Of a stretch of 24,520 bases of DNA, positions 22,942 to 24,520 are shown piece after piece. Below the pieces are notes generated by a model, which did no database searches, was not told where the DNA came from, and worked only from the letters and a program-made list of their open reading frames with translations. Each line of letters starts with the position of its first letter. Within the stretch, counting starts at the first letter, position 1. This DNA is from an uncultured Bacilli bacterium (GTDB lineage Bacteria > Bacillota_I > Bacilli_A > RF39 > UBA660): the NCBI GenBank assembly GCA_934102255.1, contig CAKOSN010000029.1:1-24520 (forward strand). The letters run 5' to 3'. Position numbers and translations under genes: made by a program.

Positions 22942-23886
22942 TTATCTTGCTTCCTTCATTTTTTTCATAACAAAATTTTGAACGATACCAAAGACATTAT
23001 TAACAATCCAGTAAAGGGCTAAGGCCGTTGGTAGTGAAAGTGATGCCATTAAAATCATAAACATCATGATATAAGTCATAGTTTTAGTTTGACGCATCAT
23101 ATCAGAATTACCATCTTGAGGTTGGCTAGCCATGGCTTGTTTAAATGAGAAGAATGTACTTAACGCAATGATAACAAGTAAAATTAGATAAATGTAATTA
23201 CCACTAGCAAGAGCTTTACTTGGAGTCATTCCTAAATTCATATTCCATAAAGTGCCTTCAAAAATAGCAGGAACTCTATTGATTGCTTCTAAAAAGGCAA
23301 ATAACAATGGAAGTTGAATTAAAGAAGTTAGACAGCTACTTGCAGGATTGATGTTATATTTACGATAAATTAACATCATTTCTTGAGATTTTTGCATCAT
23401 AGCTTCATTATCAGTACGATTAGCATATTTTTGTTCTAACTTATTTAATTCTTTACTAGCTTTTTTCATATTTTCTGATTGAGCCATTGTATTTTTAGTT
23501 AGAGGAATTAAAATTATACGAATTAGTAAACTGATAATAATTACTGACAAACCATAGTTGTTGACAATTTTACCTAAATTTAGAATTAACCACGCAAGAG
23601 GTTTAACAAATATGCTTTCCCATAAACTTTGATATTTGATATCAGTAGGTTTAAAATCTTCACATGAAGGTAAATCTTCTAATTTAGTTGTTAATTTATC
23701 ATCATATTTTTTATAAACATCAAGTAAGTCGTCTGTGGTTGGTTTACATAAGATATTAGAAGTTAATGTTTGTCCAGTTGTTTCATTGATAACTTGTTTT
23801 TTATCATCATCTTTAACATACTTAGTACAACCTACTGTTAGGAAAACCATAAGAGTTAGTATTCCAATTTTAATTTTTTTGTTCAT
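22942..23886 (-). CDS. yidC: Membrane protein insertase YidC (SpoIIIJ/Oxa1 type), lipoprotein
   Basis: 314 residues. The signal peptide ends in a lipobox, LTVGC with C20 as the lipidated residue. The Oxa1 core follows: a membrane helix with the conserved hydrophilic-groove arginine R123 (LLIRIILIPLTK), a coiled cytosolic hairpin about 132-175, the NPASSCLTSLIQLPLLFAFLEAI helix, and two more helices ending in VQNFVMKK. It inserts membrane proteins alone or with Sec. The ATG overlaps the rnpA TGA by 4 bases (ATGA). A basic C-terminal tail is present but short. It follows the universal rpmH-rnpA-yidC order. Confidence 0.96.
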   Translation of the reverse strand: MNKKIKIGILTLMVFLTVGCTKYVKDDDKKQVINETTGQTLTSNILCKPTTDDLLDVYKKYDDKLTTKLEDLPSCEDFKPTDIKYQSLWESIFVKPLAWLILNLGKIVNNYGLSVIIISLLIRIILIPLTKNTMAQSENMKKASKELNKLEQKYANRTDNEAMMQKSQEMMLIYRKYNINPASSCLTSLIQLPLLFAFLEAINRVPAIFEGTLWNMNLGMTPSKALASGNYIYLILLVIIALSTFFSFKQAMASQPQDGNSDMMRQTKTMTYIMMFMILMASLSLPTALALYWIVNNVFGIVQNFVMKKMKEAR

Positions 23887-24209
23887 TTAATCTCCTTTAT
23901 TAAACTTGCAAAACTTGTATTTATTTCATTAAATGAAACATTTTTACAAGTGTTCTTTATCATTATAATATATTTAGCAGAATTTTTGAATTCTTTTTTA
24001 TAGTTATCCACAAGGAAACGAACTTGTCTTTTTATTTTGTTTCTATCAACAGCAGTACCAAAGTTTTTTTTAACGGCAATTCCAAACTGTGGATAACTTT
24101 GTGGATAACTTTTGATATAGATAGTAAACAGTTTATTAGTAACAAATTTTTTATTGTGAATAATTTCTTGGAAATCTTCATTAGATTTAACCATTTCTAT
24201 TCTTTTCAT
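23883..24209 (-). CDS. rnpA: Ribonuclease P protein component
   Basis: 108 residues. RnpA assists the catalytic RNA in maturing tRNA 5' ends. The family signature RNKIKRQVR (56-64) and GIAVKKNFGTAV just before it are clear. Residues 34-41 are a duplicated SYPQ-SYPQ, coded by a 12-base tandem repeat; each copy contains a perfect DnaA box. A third box codes VDNY (67-70). Ordinary RnpA has a single strand and loop here, so the repeat looks like an insertion tolerated in a surface loop. ATG start follows AAGGAG. A terminator in the 36-base gap after rpmH should reduce its transcription relative to L34. Confidence 0.94.
   Translation of the reverse strand: MKRIEMVKSNEDFQEIIHNKKFVTNKLFTIYIKSYPQSYPQFGIAVKKNFGTAVDRNKIKRQVRFLVDNYKKEFKNSAKYIIMIKNTCKNVSFNEINTSFASLIKEIK
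24004..24012 (+). promoter_or_regulatory. DnaA box 1 (perfect consensus)
   Basis: TTATCCACA reads on the plus strand, inside rnpA. It lies 75 bases from box 2 and faces it. No other perfect box was found outside rnpA in this window. Confidence 0.7.
24088..24096 (-). promoter_or_regulatory. DnaA box 2 (perfect consensus)
   Basis: TTATCCACA on the minus strand, first of a tandem pair, 12 bases start to start with box 3. Confidence 0.75.
24100..24108 (-). promoter_or_regulatory. DnaA box 3 (perfect consensus)
   Basis: TTATCCACA on the minus strand, second box of the tandem pair, near the expected oriC side. Confidence 0.75.
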
Positions 24210-24224
24210 ACTAACTCCTTAAGG

Positions 24225-24247
24225 AAAAAACCACTTGTTAGTGGTTT
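24225..24247 (-). terminator. Attenuating terminator between rpmH and rnpA
   Basis: AAACCACT/AGTGGTTT, a perfect eight-base-pair stem with a 4-base loop, followed on the minus strand by a six-T run. It overlaps the rpmH stop codon and lies only 16 bases before the rnpA start. Confidence 0.75.
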
Positions 24248-24368
24248 ACTTACATAATACTTTACGTCCTTTTTTTCTTCTTGATTTAAGAATATTGCTT
24301 TCTTTTCTAGCAAAGAAACCATGTTTTTTAGCTTTTTTGCGTTGATTTGGTTGATAACTTCTTTTCAT
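24246..24368 (-). CDS. rpmH: 50S ribosomal protein L34
   Basis: 40 residues, very basic: MKRSYQPNQRKKAKKHGFFARK at the start and RRKKGRKVL near the end, the L34 hallmarks; ordinary L34 is 44 residues, so a few residues are missing in the middle (the MAT-type segment is replaced by KESNILK). Strong GGAGGT five bases before ATG. Single promoter at 24400-24429. L34 lies next to dnaA in almost all bacteria of this group, which places oriC just to the right. The final residue pair CK is unusual; L34 normally ends SA or similar. Confidence 0.96.
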   Translation of the reverse strand: MKRSYQPNQRKKAKKHGFFARKESNILKSRRKKGRKVLCK

Positions 24369-24399
24369 TTTGACACCTCCACATCTAATTAGCAAAGTT

Positions 24400-24429
24400 A
24401 TTATAATAAAATTTTTGGGATATTGTCAA
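24400..24429 (-). promoter_or_regulatory. rpmH promoter
   Basis: TTGACA (24429-24424), 18-base spacer, TATAAT (24405-24400): both boxes perfect. About 30 bases of leader to the ATG at 24368. The ~90 bases to its right, to the window end, show no gene and only a two-mismatch DnaA-like site (TGTGGAGAT near 24463). Confidence 0.8.
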
Positions 24430-24520
24430 GGTTTTAGTGATTATTAGATAGTGTTTCCAAAGTGTGGAGATTTCAAAGACAAATGCTTATAAATAAATAA
24501 AAAGAGCAAAAACCTTAAAT

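Larger units (their letters stand above)
24088..24111 (-). repeat. 12-base tandem repeat in rnpA
   Basis: AGTTATCCACAA and AGTTATCCACAG in direct succession on the minus strand, coding SYPQ twice. Each copy carries a DnaA box. Confidence 0.85.

Noticed and set aside
1..24520. Recoded TGA (Mycoplasma-type code)
   Set aside because: rnpA ends at TGA in an ATGA overlap with yidC, tryptophan codons are TGG throughout, and all core genes are full length under code 11.
1..24520. CRISPR array, tRNA or rRNA genes
   Set aside because: No regularly spaced repeats and no cloverleaf or rRNA core sequences were seen on either strand.
1..24520. parS (TGTTTCACGTGAAACA) or NBS (ATTTCCCGGGAAAT) sites for the Noc-type protein
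   Set aside because: No match was seen by eye, not even a near-palindromic core; a computed scan allowing mismatches would be needed.

Overview
This is an AT-rich stretch (roughly 30% G+C by eye) of a Bacillota chromosome, most likely class Bacilli and from a compact, reduced lineage. The evidence is gene content: RNA polymerase delta, a Noc-type ParB protein, YwiB, YwzB, SpoIID and SpoIIR. TGA is read as stop (rnpA ends in TGA inside an ATGA overlap with yidC) and tryptophan is encoded by TGG, so this is genetic code 11 and not a Mycoplasma-type code.

The right end is the classic left flank of oriC: noc - rsmG - mnmG - mnmE - khpB(jag) - yidC - rnpA - rpmH, all on the minus strand. dnaA is therefore expected just beyond position 24520, and replication should run leftward through the window. 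Most genes are co-directional with it. The exceptions are a class A penicillin-binding protein (14552-16504) and a transglutaminase-like gene (5050-6135), both on the plus strand.

Left of the PBP gene is a condensed set of genes: ywiB-argS-rpoE, prfA-prmC-spoIIR, murA plus a small SGNH-like exported protein, an Alg14/Alg13-type split glycosyltransferase pair, rpmE, then an ATP-grasp-like gene-rpiB-ywzB-spoIID. The same genes lie in one arc of the B. subtilis chromosome, but far from noc. Here they sit next to it.

Between 4358 and 5049 is the only long gene-free stretch. It carries a perfect consensus minus-strand promoter, a highly structured segment resembling the 5' end of a group II intron, and a possible transposase N-terminal scrap. 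The far left has a truncated Rpn-like nuclease and a four-tract G-quadruplex motif placed just downstream of a plus-strand promoter.

The most interesting observations are: three perfect DnaA boxes inside rnpA, two of them forming a tandem repeat in the protein; spoIIR with no ATG/GTG/TTG/CTG start for its conserved N-terminus, only an ATA behind a Shine-Dalgarno that is itself buried in a terminator hairpin; a Noc-type protein with a ~230-residue disordered insert and no soj/spo0J beside it; the promoter-G4 pair; and repeated embedding of stop codons and promoters in terminators. No tRNA, rRNA or CRISPR array was seen.
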